Origin: Colocasia esculenta
Lineage: Eukaryota > Streptophyta > Magnoliopsida > Alismatales > Araceae
NCBI GenBank assembly: GCA_014218235.1
Contig: CM024755.1
Location: 159,705,941-159,769,940 of the forward strand
Reading direction: 5' to 3'
DNA: 64,000 bases
Shown here piece by piece: positions 1-12,800 of the stretch. The first letter of the stretch is position 1; each line of letters starts with the position of its first letter. The position numbers and the translations under genes are program-made. The notes beneath the pieces were generated by a model. That model was given only the letters and a program-made list of their open reading frames with translations, was not told the DNA's origin and ran no database searches.

Positions 1-498
1 ACACCCCATTGAGGACGCAAATACAAATGATACATTCTGTAAACGCCTAACGGAGGCACAAACACCATGTTGCGAGCGTAAATGTAAATGACATGCCTTG
101 TAAACGCCTAATGGAGGTATAAACACCCCAATAAAGGCGTAAATGTAAATGTCATCATTACATTCAAATATATTCGTGGAAATTTACTTGTCGTCTATTT
201 CCTTTAAATCTCGGCATAAGGTCTTTTAACAAACATATCGCATCGAAGGTATTCGAGTTTTTACTCAATGTAAATGAAACACTGACTCCGGTTGGTGGGG
301 AACGGTCCAGTACACGACCACTCCAATCGCTTGAAAATACGGACGCGAGCGGAAAAAAAAATGAAATGAAATATCCAAGGCTTTAGGGTTTACACCCAAT
401 GCGCCTCACACAAAAAAAAATTTCAAAGACGCACGTCCATACGTCGAAAAATATAGAAAATAAAAATGAAAGAGATGAAAAAAATTTCGCGTTCCACA
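1..498 (+). mobile_element. Gypsy-A 5' LTR, 3' portion (left end outside window)
   Basis: Ends CGCGTTCCACA at 498 and is followed by a PBS-like word. It begins inside a roughly 60-bp tandem repeat (ACACCCCATTGAGGACG, GTAAACGCCTAACGGAGG) that recurs in related LTRs at 10,500 and 16,740-17,045. The two-hairpin module shared by these LTRs is at 251-345. Confidence 0.85.
251..345 (+). other. Two-hairpin module in Gypsy-A LTR
   Basis: Hairpin 2 ACTGAC-TCCG-GTTGGT at 281-296 pairs through G-T wobbles. Hairpin 1 is shortened (GAG/CTC). Followed by GGGGAACGGTCCAGTACACG, shared with S1, LTR-A and S2. Confidence 0.66.
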
Positions 499-501
499 GT
501 C

Positions 502-519
502 TGGCACGCCCGGTGGGAC
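502..519 (+). other. Gypsy-A primer-binding site (PBS)
   Basis: TGGCACGCCCGGTGGGAC starts three bases after the LTR end, the expected place and length. I cannot assign the priming tRNA. Gypsy-B has the same word at 16,036-16,021 on the minus strand. Confidence 0.75.
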
Positions 520-571
520 TGTTCATGCCTTCCATGCATATGTAAAAAGACCTTATGCCGAAATAGGATGT

Positions 572-2590
572 ATGATGACTGATATCCACAATGCAGGTAC
601 AAGGAGCGAAAGCCGGCATCAAAAGCCCGTCTCCACCTGCGACCTCAGGCGAAGCAATGGCGGCGGTCACATACAGCTCACTCGTCGTCACAAGCCACGC
701 CAAATGTGGCTACCTCGCTACGCCGATCATGTTCGGCGACTTCCCTGCTGTGGTGGGATCCCCCTACTTCCTAGGGGTGGTTCCCGCCGTCTAAGCAACG
801 CCAACGGTGGCGCCAAAAACTACAGCACCCAGGGGCACCAAGCCCCGCTCAAGTCAAGGCCAAGTTTTCTCGGTAAACGCTGTCTCTTGCGTCGCAGTCC
901 CTAGAAAACGGGGACAGTGCCAGAGACAAAGGGGCAGCAAGCCCCGCGCGGTCGTCTCCTACTCCGGCAAAACCGTGCTCGTAGGAGACATTCACGTCAG
1001 GCTCGACGGAGGCGAGCCGATCCTACCGCAGGACAAAAGCGTCCCCACAGTGGCAACCTTCAACAAATTCGCTCCCCTCCAAGGGATGCGTCAAGAAGAT
1101 CGAGACTCCCCAAAAGGATCCCGACAGGGGCAGGCATCCAGCTCGGCACCCCTGCAGCCTCGTAAAATGAGGCAAATGTGGGTCACCAAGCAGGAAGCCC
1201 GCCAAATCAAGCAAGCTAGAGCGGGCCAACCCGCCGAAGACCCCAAGAAGGCAACACCTGAGCGAGAAAAAGCTCAGGATCCCGAACCCCCTCGTCCTCG
1301 CGGACAGAAAAGGAGGGGCATTTACAGGAAGCCCAATTTCGTCCCTGCCCAAGTAGAGCCTACCCCGGCAGGAGACGCAAGTTGCGCCAAAGCTTCCGCA
1401 CCCCGAGTCTCAGTCTTCGAAAGATAAAGCACATCAGTCTTCACTAGGCTGGGAGCGGCACTTCGTCCAAGCACGCAGAAGCCCAAGAAGCGGAGGGTGC
1501 AGCGGACGTCTGAAGAAGGTGGAGGCATAAAAATCTTCACCTGTTACGCTTCTGGAAGGGAAGCGGCTGGGCCATCCGGCGTTCCCGCTGGCGTGGCCAG
1601 GGTAGATGAATCCGGCCAAGAAGGCGAAGCTATCTTCCGGTATACCCGGAACCCTGCCAGAAGACCTCCCCAAGGTCAGCAAGGCAATCAAGCTGGACCC
1701 TCAAACCAGGGGCAAGCTCTTGAGCCTCCGCTCGAGTATGACCAAAGACCTCTTCCGGGATAAGTCCAAAGGGACCCCGAAGGAGGGGAAGAAGACGAGG
1801 TCGCAAGTCTCCACCTCGGGGATCAGCAACTTCCGGCGGACGGAAAACAAGCCGAAGTATTTCTCATGCCGCCGACCAGAGCCGCCTTTCAAGCGATGAC
1901 GGACGACGCCAAGTACGACTTCATACAACGTTGGCAGGCTGAAATGGCCAACCTCCTGATGGAACGGGGGCAGCCGGCGGGGGCAAATGCGCCACGTCGC
2001 CAGGTGCCGATGGCAAACCAAAATGCTCGGAGAAGACACCAACAAGGCGACTTGCCTGATGTCAACCCACAAGCAGCCGCGGCCAACGATTATACCGTCG
2101 ATCTGGTCCAACAGCCGCGTAGAGGCATAAATTCCCAGGCCTCCGCAGCTGAAGATATTATGGCCCAGCGGCGGATGATCGAAAAGATCGTGGATGACCG
2201 CTTCGCTCAACGAGGCGAGGGGACCGCCACTGTAGATTTATACAGTGTGTCATATCCCGTCCATCATCAATTCAAGAAGTTGTCGCCGGACTGCCCCAAG
2301 GTGCCAAAGTTGTAGAAGTTTGATGGACAGGGCTCACCAAATGAGCATCTGGCCTATTATATAACGGCCATGGGAGAGTTGGCATTCGATGAATCCTACC
2401 TCCTCCGTTACTTCGCAACATCCTTGACGGGTACCGCCTTCCAGTGGTATTCAAGGCTGAGGCCCAACTCCATTGTCGATTGGGCCGACCTCAAAAAGAA
2501 ATTCATCGACCGCTTCCAGACGGCCGAAAGAAAGGTGTCACTAGAAAAGCTGTGCTTCCTCAGGCAAAGAAAAGGAGAAACGGCACTCGC
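572..2590 (+). pseudogene. Gypsy-A gag (degenerate, truncated)
   Basis: Retrotransposon gag polyprotein. The N-terminal part (591-780) contains VVGSPYFLGVVP, also present in Gypsy-B. The Retrotrans_gag core is at 1,866-2,590: FDESYLLRYFATSLTGTAFQ, WYSRLRPNS, DWADLKKKFIDRFQTAE. A TAG stop near 2,312 sits where Gypsy-B has CAG, and several frame changes break the upstream part. Homology to Gypsy-B stops near 2,590, just after RQRKGET, so no zinc knuckle or pol follows. Confidence 0.85.
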
Positions 2591-3904
2591 TAGCAGAGCT
2601 TTGCTGGATTTTTTTCAGGAAAATATTGAACATTTAACATCCAGGAAGCTAGGTGTCTAGAGGGCTTAGTTTTGAACGTCCAAATAAGATAATGGTCATA
2701 TAAAACACTGTTATCACCGTGGATAGGTTGGCTTTTGTTGCATGCGACCCCTTGAGCTTAGCCGATGGAGAAGGCCTTCCAGTCTAGAAGAAGGCGTTCT
2801 TTGGGCTGAGACCTCAAGTTCTTGGAAGTAGGCACGACAAATCTTGGCTTTCCTATCATGTTCATATCAGATCTTGCCTCCCATTATTGTTCTGTTCTAG
2901 CTGAAGCTCTATGTGTATTAGTTCAAATGTTTTGTTGGTCTTCTCTTCACTGCCTTGAGACCCACATTCTTGCCCTAAGAGCTTCCTTGTGCTCTTTAAC
3001 CCTTCCTGTGTAAACTCATACCTCTGTTTGGAAATTCACCGACATGCAAGTTCTGAGTTTGATACCATAAGACAGTGCTCTCTCAGAGAGGGGTTAGGAA
3101 TTCTTATGGTAAGCATCAGCCACAAGTGGTCAGCCGTGGACAGCGGTTTTTGTATGAAGACTCCAACTTTGTCTGGGTGACTATAAGAAAAATCCTACTC
3201 TGTAGGTGGGCAATCAATCCCCGCTCCTACGCAAGGGCAAGATCTAAAGTGTTTTATTGCCTAGGCATGGAAGATCTTAGTACATTTAGCTATGTATTTA
3301 ACCTTTTGAGAGAAACTTTGATGCCCGTCGATTTATAAAAAGAAACCTAAGTTTTATGGCCTTCTGTGTGATGGAAATTCCCCTTGGTTTATGAAAATTT
3401 GTTAAGTTCTAAAATCCTTACATTCAGTTACTTCTGCTTTGATATGTTCATATGCTCTTTCTGTTCGAAATCTGAAAGCATGTTCAAGAGAATATTAATC
3501 AGTCAACTGGTTGTTCTTTGTTCTTCAAATATTAATCTTGCTAAGGAGTTTATGTTTGGTCCGCCCACTGAGTCCCTTCGACTCATGTTTCTTTTCCTGA
3601 AATTTTCAGATCAGTCCGCTTAGAAACTTCTGGATCTTTTGCCTCTTGTGCCACTGCAACTCCAAAGACCAAGACTCTCTTAGATGCTTTTGTACTTTGT
3701 TAAATCCTGAACACGTAATTATGTACGAACTAAACAGTCCCTATTATGTACATTTTGACGAACTATGATGTAAAAGTTCACACTTGTATTTCAGTATGTT
3801 ATGAGATTGCAATGTGGAATGGTTTACTACATGTATAAGCACATGGAGAGCAGAAAATCCCGTACCATAACGTGTGTGTGTGTGTGTGATCTCCATTTGT
3901 GTAG
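2591..3904. other. Intron 10 DNA without a recognised feature
   Basis: Begins where Gypsy-A homology ends. Only short open frames occur, with no family I recognise and no splice-flanked match to NAA35. A short (GT)n run is at 3,872-3,889. Confidence 0.5.
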
Positions 3905-4325
3905 CTCCCTAAAGAAAAGCTTGATTCCGAGACTTAAAGAAAAGCTTGATTCTGAGACTTAAAGAAATGATCGGTTCTGAGACTTAAAGAGAAGCTCGAT
4001 TCTGAGACTTAAGAAATGATCGATTCCAAGACTTAAAGAAATGATCATTTTGAGAGATATACAAAAAGCTCGATTTGGAGACTTAAGCAAGAATGATCAC
4101 TTTGGACTTGTGAAGAATGATCGTTTCAGAACAAGTTCAAAGAATCGATTTAGGGCACTTACAAGGAATAACTGATTTGAGACTTCTAAAGAATACCCGT
4201 TGACTCGATTGGATGGCTTAAGTCAGACTGTCAGAGACAATGATCGTTTCAGTGACTTAAGGAAAAGTTCATTTTAGGGTCTTCAGTTTAAAGGTTCATT
4301 TTTAATAACTTAAGAATCGATTCTC
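3905..4325. repeat. Decaying minisatellite, about 25-30 bp unit
   Basis: At least ten units related to AAAGAAATGATCGATTCTGAG plus ACTT. Units at the left are nearly identical; those at the right are increasingly diverged and irregular in length, a gradient of decay along the array. Confidence 0.85.
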
Positions 4326-4829
4326 TTACACTTATAGTTTCTAACCTTTGCTATAGGGAATTACTAATTAAAATGGGTAAATTGGTCTGCCAATTAACAA
4401 ACTGACTGATTTACTCTTCTGATTTCTTAAGGTAAAAGGTATTTCTGAAAGGCCTATTTCTTGAGTGGTTCTTATGCAAGGTTAATCATGGCTAGAAATC
4501 ATCCCTAAATAACTCAAATCATATAGTAAAAACAGGAAATCTAATCTCAGGATACTACATCAGGTGCTACAAAAATGATCATGATAGCAGACCACAGAAT
4601 GTTGTAGATATCAAATGCATAAACAAGCGAAACCCCCGGGCTTCAAACATCAGGCAGTCAGCACATTGTAAGAGACAAAATGATAATGAAAGCAAACAAT
4701 AAAGACCCATCCGAACATTAATGCACACAAAGGAGAATTATGCACCTAGTTTAGCTAGTGAGTGACCATGTTAACCTAACCTACACATTAAAACAAGCAC
4801 AGACCATGGAAGATTGACCCCAAATGGCC

Positions 4830-5345
4830 TAGGAATCAGCCTGATCTGAGTCTGTTTGGGCCAATCTTCTAGAAGTCTGGTTGATTCTGGATCAACCATA
4901 GTTTAAAATATGTTTTTTGGAAAAAATCACCGAAAATCAGAAAAAATCTGGAAGTCCGATAGATTCAATTACCCAAATGTGCAAGTGAACAGAACCTGGG
5001 TTCATGGTTAAAAAAAAAATCGACCAATCCAGATCAGGAATGGCCGATTTCTATCAAGATGATCCGAGTCCGGGGGCATGGTCCTATCCAAGCCAATTTC
5101 CAGCAGAATCCACTGGGATCCAATTGGATTGGCCCTCATCAGTCAATCCCAAACCAATCCAGGCAATCCGGCCAATAAACATTAATGTTTTTTTGGAGGG
5201 GTGGGGACTGGATCGGACTGTATCGGGCCAAATCGCCCCATATCCCACCAGATCGGTCTATATCGGCATAGATGGGCCAATACTGTGAATCTGGTGGGTT
5301 TAGTCCCACCCTCCTTGCCAAATCCCACCGATCTTGAGACATTCA
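4830..5345. repeat. Word-array repeat with GATCC/GGATC and GATCGG words
   Basis: Rich in short inverted words (GGATC, GATCGG, CCAATCC). The stretch at 4,905-4,965 resembles part of the 24,290 and 27,980 repeats. Element ends are not resolved. Confidence 0.55.
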
Positions 5346-6060
5346 AACAAACGGGAAAAGAACCCGCCCCATCCGCCCCCATTTTCTTTTTCTTTCTTCT
5401 TTAGGAAGAGGTAAAAGGAGGAAAGGGGAGGGGGGCATAGAGAAGGGATTTTTTCCCCTTCTTCACTCAGAAAGGGGAAAAGGAGGAAGAGGAAGGGGCA
5501 CATGGGGAAGGGAGGTGTTTCTTCTTCTTCAGGAAGGGGAAAAAGGAGGGGGGGTTGCATGGGGAAGGAAAAAGGGGAAAGGGGTTCCTTTTTTTTCCTT
5601 CTTCTTCTTCTTCTTCTTTCCAGTTTTTTTTATGTTTTATGGATTTTTTAAAATTCATTTTTTGAATGAGGCTGATCTAGAATCCACCAGACTTCCAGTG
5701 GATCAGCCGAACCAGCTGATCCAATCCAGATCTACGTTATCCAAAGCAATGGAGGCAACTGCCAAGGCACTAGTGGAATGCGAGGTGCTGGCATGGTGCC
5801 TCACACCAGCCCAAGTTTCCTGGGAGATCACTTGGGCCGATCCACACACTCTTTTGGCACCTCCGCAGGCTGTTTCAAGCAGTATCGAGCCTGGGCCATG
5901 CCCAAATACCAAACTGAGCCTAAAAAGATCCCCAACCATCCCTCCCTCACCACCTCCCCCTCGTGGTTCCCTCCCAACCCATAAGGCAGCAAGCAGCAGC
6001 AGCCCAATGGCGACTGGCAGCGAGACTCAACCTCCCCCTCAACCCTAAACTCTCACCCTG
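5346..6060. repeat. Polypurine/polypyrimidine low complexity and short inverted words
   Basis: 5,380-5,640 alternates GGAAGGGGAAAAGG tracts with TTCTTCTTC tracts. 5,641-6,060 holds GCTGATC/GATCAGC words. No coding signal; open frames here are compositional. Confidence 0.7.
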
Positions 6061-6290
6061 GGTCTCTCCCCCTCCCTCCCAATCTCTTTCTATCTCTATC
6101 TCTATCTCTATCTCTCTCTCTCTCACACACACACAGAGGGAGCTCAGTCCCCTCCCTGTCATTGCTCTCATTCTCTTTCTATCTCACTCTCTCTCTATCT
6201 CTCACATACACAGAGGGTTCAGCACCAACGGTATAGCCTCTCTCTCACGCAGTCATTCTATCTCACAAACAAAAACACACATCCTCACTA
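6061..6290. repeat. Duplicated TCTATC/CT microsatellite block
   Basis: Two blocks of CTCTTTCTATCTC repeats, each followed by a CACACA run and CAGAGGG. 6,291-6,779 beside it is intron DNA with nothing recognised. Confidence 0.8.
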
Positions 6291-6779
6291 TGATTAAATT
6301 TTATTTGAATTTGTTGAGTTCTACATTATTTTGGCATCATTGAATGAATAAATGTAGGCACTTCATGGACTTTTTTCTTCTATATTAATCATTTTTTGTG
6401 AATAGAAAATTTTAAATTACTAAAATTTCTCACCCGAGGCCATCGCCCAGGCATTTGAGACTAATGCAAGCCCTTGGTCGCCTTAGGTACCACATGCCTC
6501 CAACTACACAGATCCAAATCACATTGGACTTAGCCCAAGGTGATCCCTGGGCCAATGATTCCACAATCCATGCCTAGGTTTTGCCCTGGCATTGCACAAC
6601 TGCATTTGCTTTTCATTTTTCCCCAAAAAGGAGAGACATGATCTTGATTGTGCACCTGGAGATAACAATACGCTGACAGCAGACAAAAACCCGGTAGTGA
6701 CAACATAGAATGGAAATGAAAAGGTGACTAAAGAATTTAAAAAAAAAAAGGAGTTATGCATCCATTGACACATACAGAC

Positions 6780-6878
6780 CTGTATAGCAATGACACTCCA
6801 ATCTTGCAATATCTTTCCTAGTTTACGCCGTTGCCATGCAGTATTTGTACAAAGGACCTTAAGCAAATTCACCACCAG
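6780..6878 (-). CDS. NAA35: NAA35 exon 10 (residues 432-464)
   Basis: 99 bp, phase 0, acceptor taattacag and donor gtctgt. Encodes LVVNLLKVLCTNTAWQRRK then LGKILQDWSVIAIQ. The next family segment (the conserved EEQTYWIASRF region) is not found down to position 1 and should lie outside the window. Confidence 0.95.
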
Positions 6879-9800
6879 CTGTAATTAAGAAAGCAATTAC
6901 ATAAAGGTAAGAATTTTTTTAGGCAAAAGCTAAGCAACCTACATCCGATGCACCACTAAGAACTTATTAATATCAGAATGACCTGTCCCAGTTGCAGCAC
7001 AAGTTCATTTTTCCGGAGCTGTTTCTGGAACTCTTGGTTTTTTATAGCTTCAGGCATAGGCAGTGCCTTGATGATCACATCATAAAAAGGATCTCGTCCA
7101 TATAGCTTACCATCTTGTATCAGCAAAAGCTGTTCATTTGCCATTGAGATTTAGAACAAGAAAATGAGAATGCAGAACATTAAAGAAAAGATGGCAGTTC
7201 TTTAAATGGTAAAGCTGTCCAATGATGCCATGGACGTCAAGGACTCAGCAGATTTTAAATGTAGGGTTTACAAGTGACCCTCTTAAAATAGGACATAGGA
7301 ATATTTAAAAAAACTATTAAGGACAAAAAAACTAAATGATAAATGATATTAAAACAAAGTTAGTAGCAATCCATGGTGTTTGGCATTGCAGACAATATTA
7401 AATGTTCCATAATTTACGATTTGGACCCCACATGCAGAGAGATACAAATGTAAAATATGAATAGAGACAAGCTTCCATATCATACTAAAATCTCTTGTAT
7501 CAAGGAAATCAGAACTTTCTAGTTATGATCAACAATATGCCTCAAATAAGGCTTCAGACTGAAAGACAACATAGACAACAAAGAAAGGACGGCTCAAAAG
7601 AGAACAGAGATGATGATAAGCATGCATATAATCAGATTTTGAACAAGAGGGCAGGAATGATATTCAGGTCACATATGGATCCAAGCCTGGCATTTCCTTA
7701 TATGTTCACGCGAAACAGTCTTTGAACTCTAGTAAGAGTTGATGATATGACTGTCTTTCTTCTTCATTAAGGAGGGCACTAACAAAGATTGGCCGGGGTT
7801 CCTCTGGTTTCCCAAGGTCGAGCTTGACCAATTCATCCACGGTAGCTTGCCCACCATCTTCAAGTTCGCGTGGCGTCAGCTGTAGATCGATGAAGTCCTT
7901 TTCGTCGTCGGAATCAGTGACATGGACGTCATAATATCCGAAGTCATCCTCAGCAAATGACCAGAGTTGTTTTTCCTTATCTTGAGGTGCTTCCTGGGGC
8001 GGTGCCTCATTTGTGAGGACAGATGTATCCCTTCAACCATGAGGCTTTGTTATGGAGGCAGGAGGCTGTCTGCCAGCATGGCAGCGGTCAGACGAGGGCA
8101 CGAGCCCGACGATGTTGACCACATAGTAGGCCTCGAAGCCTATTCTTTGATCATAGCCCAAACCCCTTGTGTCCCTTGTGGAGTAAGGAGGTTGCCCCCG
8201 GAGTTGCTTTGGGTACCACAGCTGGCGGAAATAATCCCGCAGAGAAGGATCTTGCATCTGCATGATCTTTTGCTTATGACATAACTCTTTGATGAGCCTG
8301 GACATATCGTCCATTTATTAGACGGGTTCAAGGGCAATTTGAGGTATCTGACTCCAGTCGAAGTCATCTTTGAGGGGCCCATATGGGAGTAGATCCCCCA
8401 TGTAGAAGATGATCGGCTTGGGCGTCTCTCATTTCTTTATACTTTCCTTTCTTTGATAGGTGACGATGAACGTCTTTAGCCGTTTCACCTTATGCTCCTC
8501 CCTATGGAAGGGCAGCTACATGCATGCCAGAGGCAAGGAGATGCTCTTGTCGATTGCCTCGTCGATGGCGTTTGCTTCATAATTGATTTCCCGCCTTTCC
8601 GAGCAGCTTGGTTAGGCTCAACCTGGAGACCGAGTTGGTGGATCTTGAGGAGATCTTTATTGACAATGAAGAGCTCCTCCTCTCCTTCATTTTGCTTTTC
8701 TTGACTCCCACCGGCATTTTGCTTTCCTTGCCATTTGATGTAGTTAACGGCTCGCCAAGGGGTTCGTCGAAATATAGTTGGGCACCGGCCAAATTACATT
8801 CATTTGGACGAAAAAGGGCTCGATCGGATGGTCTTGTGGTCGGCTCGAGCACGAATTTGATCCAATGGTAGGACCATGTCTACGAGGGATTCTAGCGGCT
8901 GCCCGAGCTTGTCGCTTTGCTTCGCCCCTGGCTGTTCATCTGGCCTCTCTTTAAATAAAGGGGCCAAGAGACCTTCCTCCGGGAACGAGGCCTCATTTTT
9001 GTCTTTTTCAGGTGGAGCTGGTGTTGACATAAAAAATTAACAACAAAAGAAAAAAAAAAAACCAGACCCCAAAAAAAAACTAGCCGGACACCCCCTGCAG
9101 GGGGTGGTTCTGTGCAGAAACCACCCCCTGTGGAGGTGTTCTGGCGCACAGAACACCCCGTGCGGGAGTGTGCTCCCGCGCGGACACCCCCCGCGGGGGT
9201 GTTCTGCGCGCCGACACCCTCCGAGGGGGTGTTTGCGCGCAGCACACCCCGTGCAGGCACCCCCCACGGGGGTGTGCTGCGCGCAAACACCCCCAACAGG
9301 GGTGTTCCGGCGCAGGACACCCCCCGTGGGGGTGTTTCTCTGCTCGGACACCCCCAGGGGTGCTCCGCAGCACCCCTTTTATGGCTGCGGCACCCCCCTG
9401 AGCCCCTCTAAAATCCCCTATAAATAAGGGGGTAAGGGCCATGGAGAAGAGGACTTTCAGTGTGAGAAGAACCCCTTTGTCTGGGCTAGAAAATGGCCCC
9501 ATGGGCTGGGAGATGAAGCCCCCCCCCCCCCACCTTTGGGGGAGATGTTTGTTCTCCAAAATGTGAAGACCCCATGTGGGCACGACTTGTGTAAAAATCA
9601 CAGTCTCCAAGGGCAAAAAGTCTGTGCATGTGTGTATTAAATTACACATATGCCCCATCCATGGGAAAATTATAAGAATACCCCTGCTGTCCTAGAAAAT
9701 TGCAGGAATACCCCTGCTGTCCAAAAAATTGCAGGAATACCCTGCTGCCCGGAAAATTGCAGAAATACCCTGCCATCCCAGAAAATTGCAAATACGTCCT

Positions 9801-12800
9801 GCTGTCCAGAAAAATTGCAGACGCGTCCCTGTGGCGGGGAAAATGGCAAAGATAGCCCGACGGTTCGTGCCCTTTGTCCAACCCGGTGGAGCGGGACCCA
9901 TGCCACTTCTATGAAGTGGCGTACACTCTCCTAAGTGTGACTTAAAGCCGACCACATTGAGAATTCTCGAAAAATGTCAACAAATGGCGGAGAAGTCCAA
10001 GCGAACCAATAAATGGCAGGAGTATCCGAAAAAGTCAATCAATGACGAAAATATCCGAAACTGCTCCGAAAAGTCAAGAAATTACTGAGAGGCCTGGCTC
10101 ATGCCATTTGCACGGCCTGGTGGAGCGGGACCCACGCCTTTTCTATGAAACGGCGTGCACTCTCCTGGGCCCGACTTATGGTAGGCCACTTCAAGTCTTG
10201 GGATTGTCAAATAACGGCAGAAACCCTTGAACATGTCGAGATACGACCGAAAAGAACCTTGGGAGGACTTTTTGGAGAAGGGACTTTTGGAGAGATCCAA
10301 GCAGTAGAAGCCCTAAGGAGTTGGTTCTTGGGAGAGTTTTGGGGAGAATACCTCTCCAAGTTCCCGTCGTCTGCTCTTGCTCCGTCTTCGTACTCCGTCT
10401 GTGCTCCGTAACGTGGGAGGAAGAAGACACCGTAGGTCTATATATAAGACCGTGAAATTTTGTAATTAAGTCCTTCCGTGTTTTTAAATAACACGTATGT
10501 GAAGGCGCACTCATGTAAACACCTAATGGAGGCACGTACACCCCATTAGGGACATGTATACAAATGTGGCAAATAAATGTGTTTGAGAATATTTGTGAAT
10601 TTTAAAATGTCATCTAAATTTCCTAATTTCGGCAAGATCTTTTAACAAACGTATCGTATCAAAGATAATCGGGTTTTCACCCGATGTAAATGAAACATCG
10701 ACTCCGGTCGGTGGGGAATTGTCCAGTACACGATCACCCCGATCGCCTGATAAAACGGACGCGCGCGGATTAAATATACAAAAATACTCGAGGGCTCAGG
10801 GTTTATACCCGAGGCACCTCATGAATATTAAATTTTTGTATGTTTATTTTTAAACAGTCTGGCACACCCATGCATAAATATACATGCACGCACATATTTT
10901 TCCTACATAAATGGATAAATATTGCATATACCCACCGCCAGAGCGGGTCTCAAAATCTTCCGCGTTCCACAGCTGGCCGACCAGTCTACTTAATAACCCT
11001 CTTATGGGGGAGATTGTTTATGACCTCCTCTTACTCTTCTTCGTCAGAGGGGTCGAAGACGAAGGAATTCACCCGCACTTCTATTTTGGGGATGGGTTGG
11101 GGCTTTTCGCATCGGAGGACTATGACTTTGCTAAGGTTCGATGAGTCGAGCTTCTCACCAGGAGGTAGGGTAGACTTCTTTCCTCGTCCGTGACCCTTTC
11201 CTCTGCCTCGATTGCGGCATTGATAAGTCGCCACAGTAGTTTTGCCGGCTGGAGGCTGTAAGCTTGTGGGCGGCGGTATCAACACCATATTGCAAGAGAA
11301 GTTCTTCAACATATCTTCCAACTTCTCGATGGTGATTTCGTCATCCTTGTAGAAAATGGTCAATTCTTCAGGTAGAGGCAGTTTCTCGCCTTCTTGTGCC
11401 TACTGGAGCATTTGTTGAAGCCAACTTTTAAATCTGATTTTACACTTCATCTCTTCCCAAGGGATATATTTGTCCAGAGGAACGCCCTTGGTAGGCATGG
11501 AGAGAACATATTCCTCCAGCTCATCGCTTTTGCAATTTCTGGAGTGGGGTTAGCTCCAGTGGGGCCCCCATTGCCGCGGCTTGTACAGCCTGTTTCTTCA
11601 GGCATCTTTTCAGGTTCTTTTGTTTGTTCTTTTCTTGTTTCTTTGCTTGTGCCACTTCAATTGGCAATGGATCTTTTGTCGCATAGCTGGTTGAGAGGTA
11701 CTCTCTCGACATGAACGATTATGCGACCCTCCCCTTTTAGGAAATGTCAGGGGAGAGCGCTTCTTGGGGGCCATAGTGACCCAATCAGCTCCATCCAGCT
11801 GATGCTGAAAGGTGGAGTTGATTGCATGCTTGATTATCTCAAGCGGCAATTCCTGGAATTCGGCCATATAAGGGCTAGAATTTTGAGAGGTTGGCTCCAT
11901 CATGAGCTCCTTGCCCTTTTGATCTTTATCTCGCCGCATGGGAGGCTCAGAAGACTCTGGCCGGTTCTCGGTCCTGTCACCTTGATTGGAGCTGGGTCGA
12001 GAATGCCCATGCTGGACGCGGCCCTTTTGATTATGTACAGGGCCCGACTCCTCATTTGGGAGTAAGTTTTCTGGCTGTTGCACTGAGACCCTACCCCCTG
12101 AACTTTGTCTGTGAGCGGGCATGATTTGAGGCCGCCGAGACCCCTTCCTTTGTCAAGGTGGTCACTGCGGAACTTGCTCCACTGGGCTTTCAACATTAGC
12201 TGGGGACCACGGCGGTGGTATGATCCACCCCTGTTCATCGAGCGCAAGTTCCTTGACATTTACCAACTGCATATGATCAGTTTGCTCCAGTTCCCGCTGG
12301 GTTGCTTCCTTGGCTCTTTTCAAGACCATGGAATTGCCTTTTGAGTCGATCTCTCCCTTTGGTATCAAAGTCTTGATCCAATCTCGCACAATTAGACATA
12401 TGTCCGTAGGGTGCAATAGCATGGCATGATACCGGCAATACATGGGGTGGCTTTTCTCCTCCTCAGTATATGTTGGCGGTAGATCATGTGCCATTATGTA
12501 GCCTCCTCTCAGAAGATTATCAAAGATCTTGTTGGTGTCTTCTTTCATAAAGAAGTTTTGATGAGAAAGTCGTCATCTTGGATACCACAGGGTGAGGACA
12601 GCATTGGAGGAACCAGCTTCCCCTGTCCCCGGTTCCAAGGACGTGAATATCGCTGCTGCATAGATTGCTGGCGGATGAATGACGTTGACTGAATAGGTAA
12701 CAACGTCAATTGACCGATTCGCCCATCCACGAATGTGAGGCTGCGATGAATCAACACGAAAGCTGCACAGGTCGATGACTCTTTGGTTGATCCAGGCTTC

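Larger units (their letters stand above)
9022..10971 (+). mobile_element. Solo LTR S1 (Gypsy superfamily), inserted in Gypsy-B
   Basis: Starts TGTTGACATAAAA and ends CGCGTTCCACA, flanked by the 5-bp TSD GCTGG (9,017-9,021 and 10,972-10,976). Removing it restores an in-frame Gypsy-B reading. Order inside: GC palindrome array, TATAAATAA, 28-bp repeats, a 60-bp repeat, the two-hairpin module, an internal PBS-like word, the end. Confidence 0.92.

Noticed and set aside
251..345. Hammerhead ribozyme as in retrozymes
   Set aside because: GATGTAAATGAAAC resembles part of the core but CUGAUGA is absent and the flanking stems do not give the three-way junction.
6519..6779. Continuation of the NAA35 exon 10 reading past 6,780
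   Set aside because: The frame stays open past the donor GT, but the homologous protein stops matching at IAIQ and a good donor site lies there.
1..6779. Search for the remaining NAA35 C-terminal exons
   Set aside because: No minus-strand match to the conserved EEQTYWIASRF or YWYMYVV segments, so they are placed outside the window.
9037..9658. Open frames up to 192 codons across CACCCC repeats
   Set aside because: By-product of the S1 palindrome array, open on both strands.
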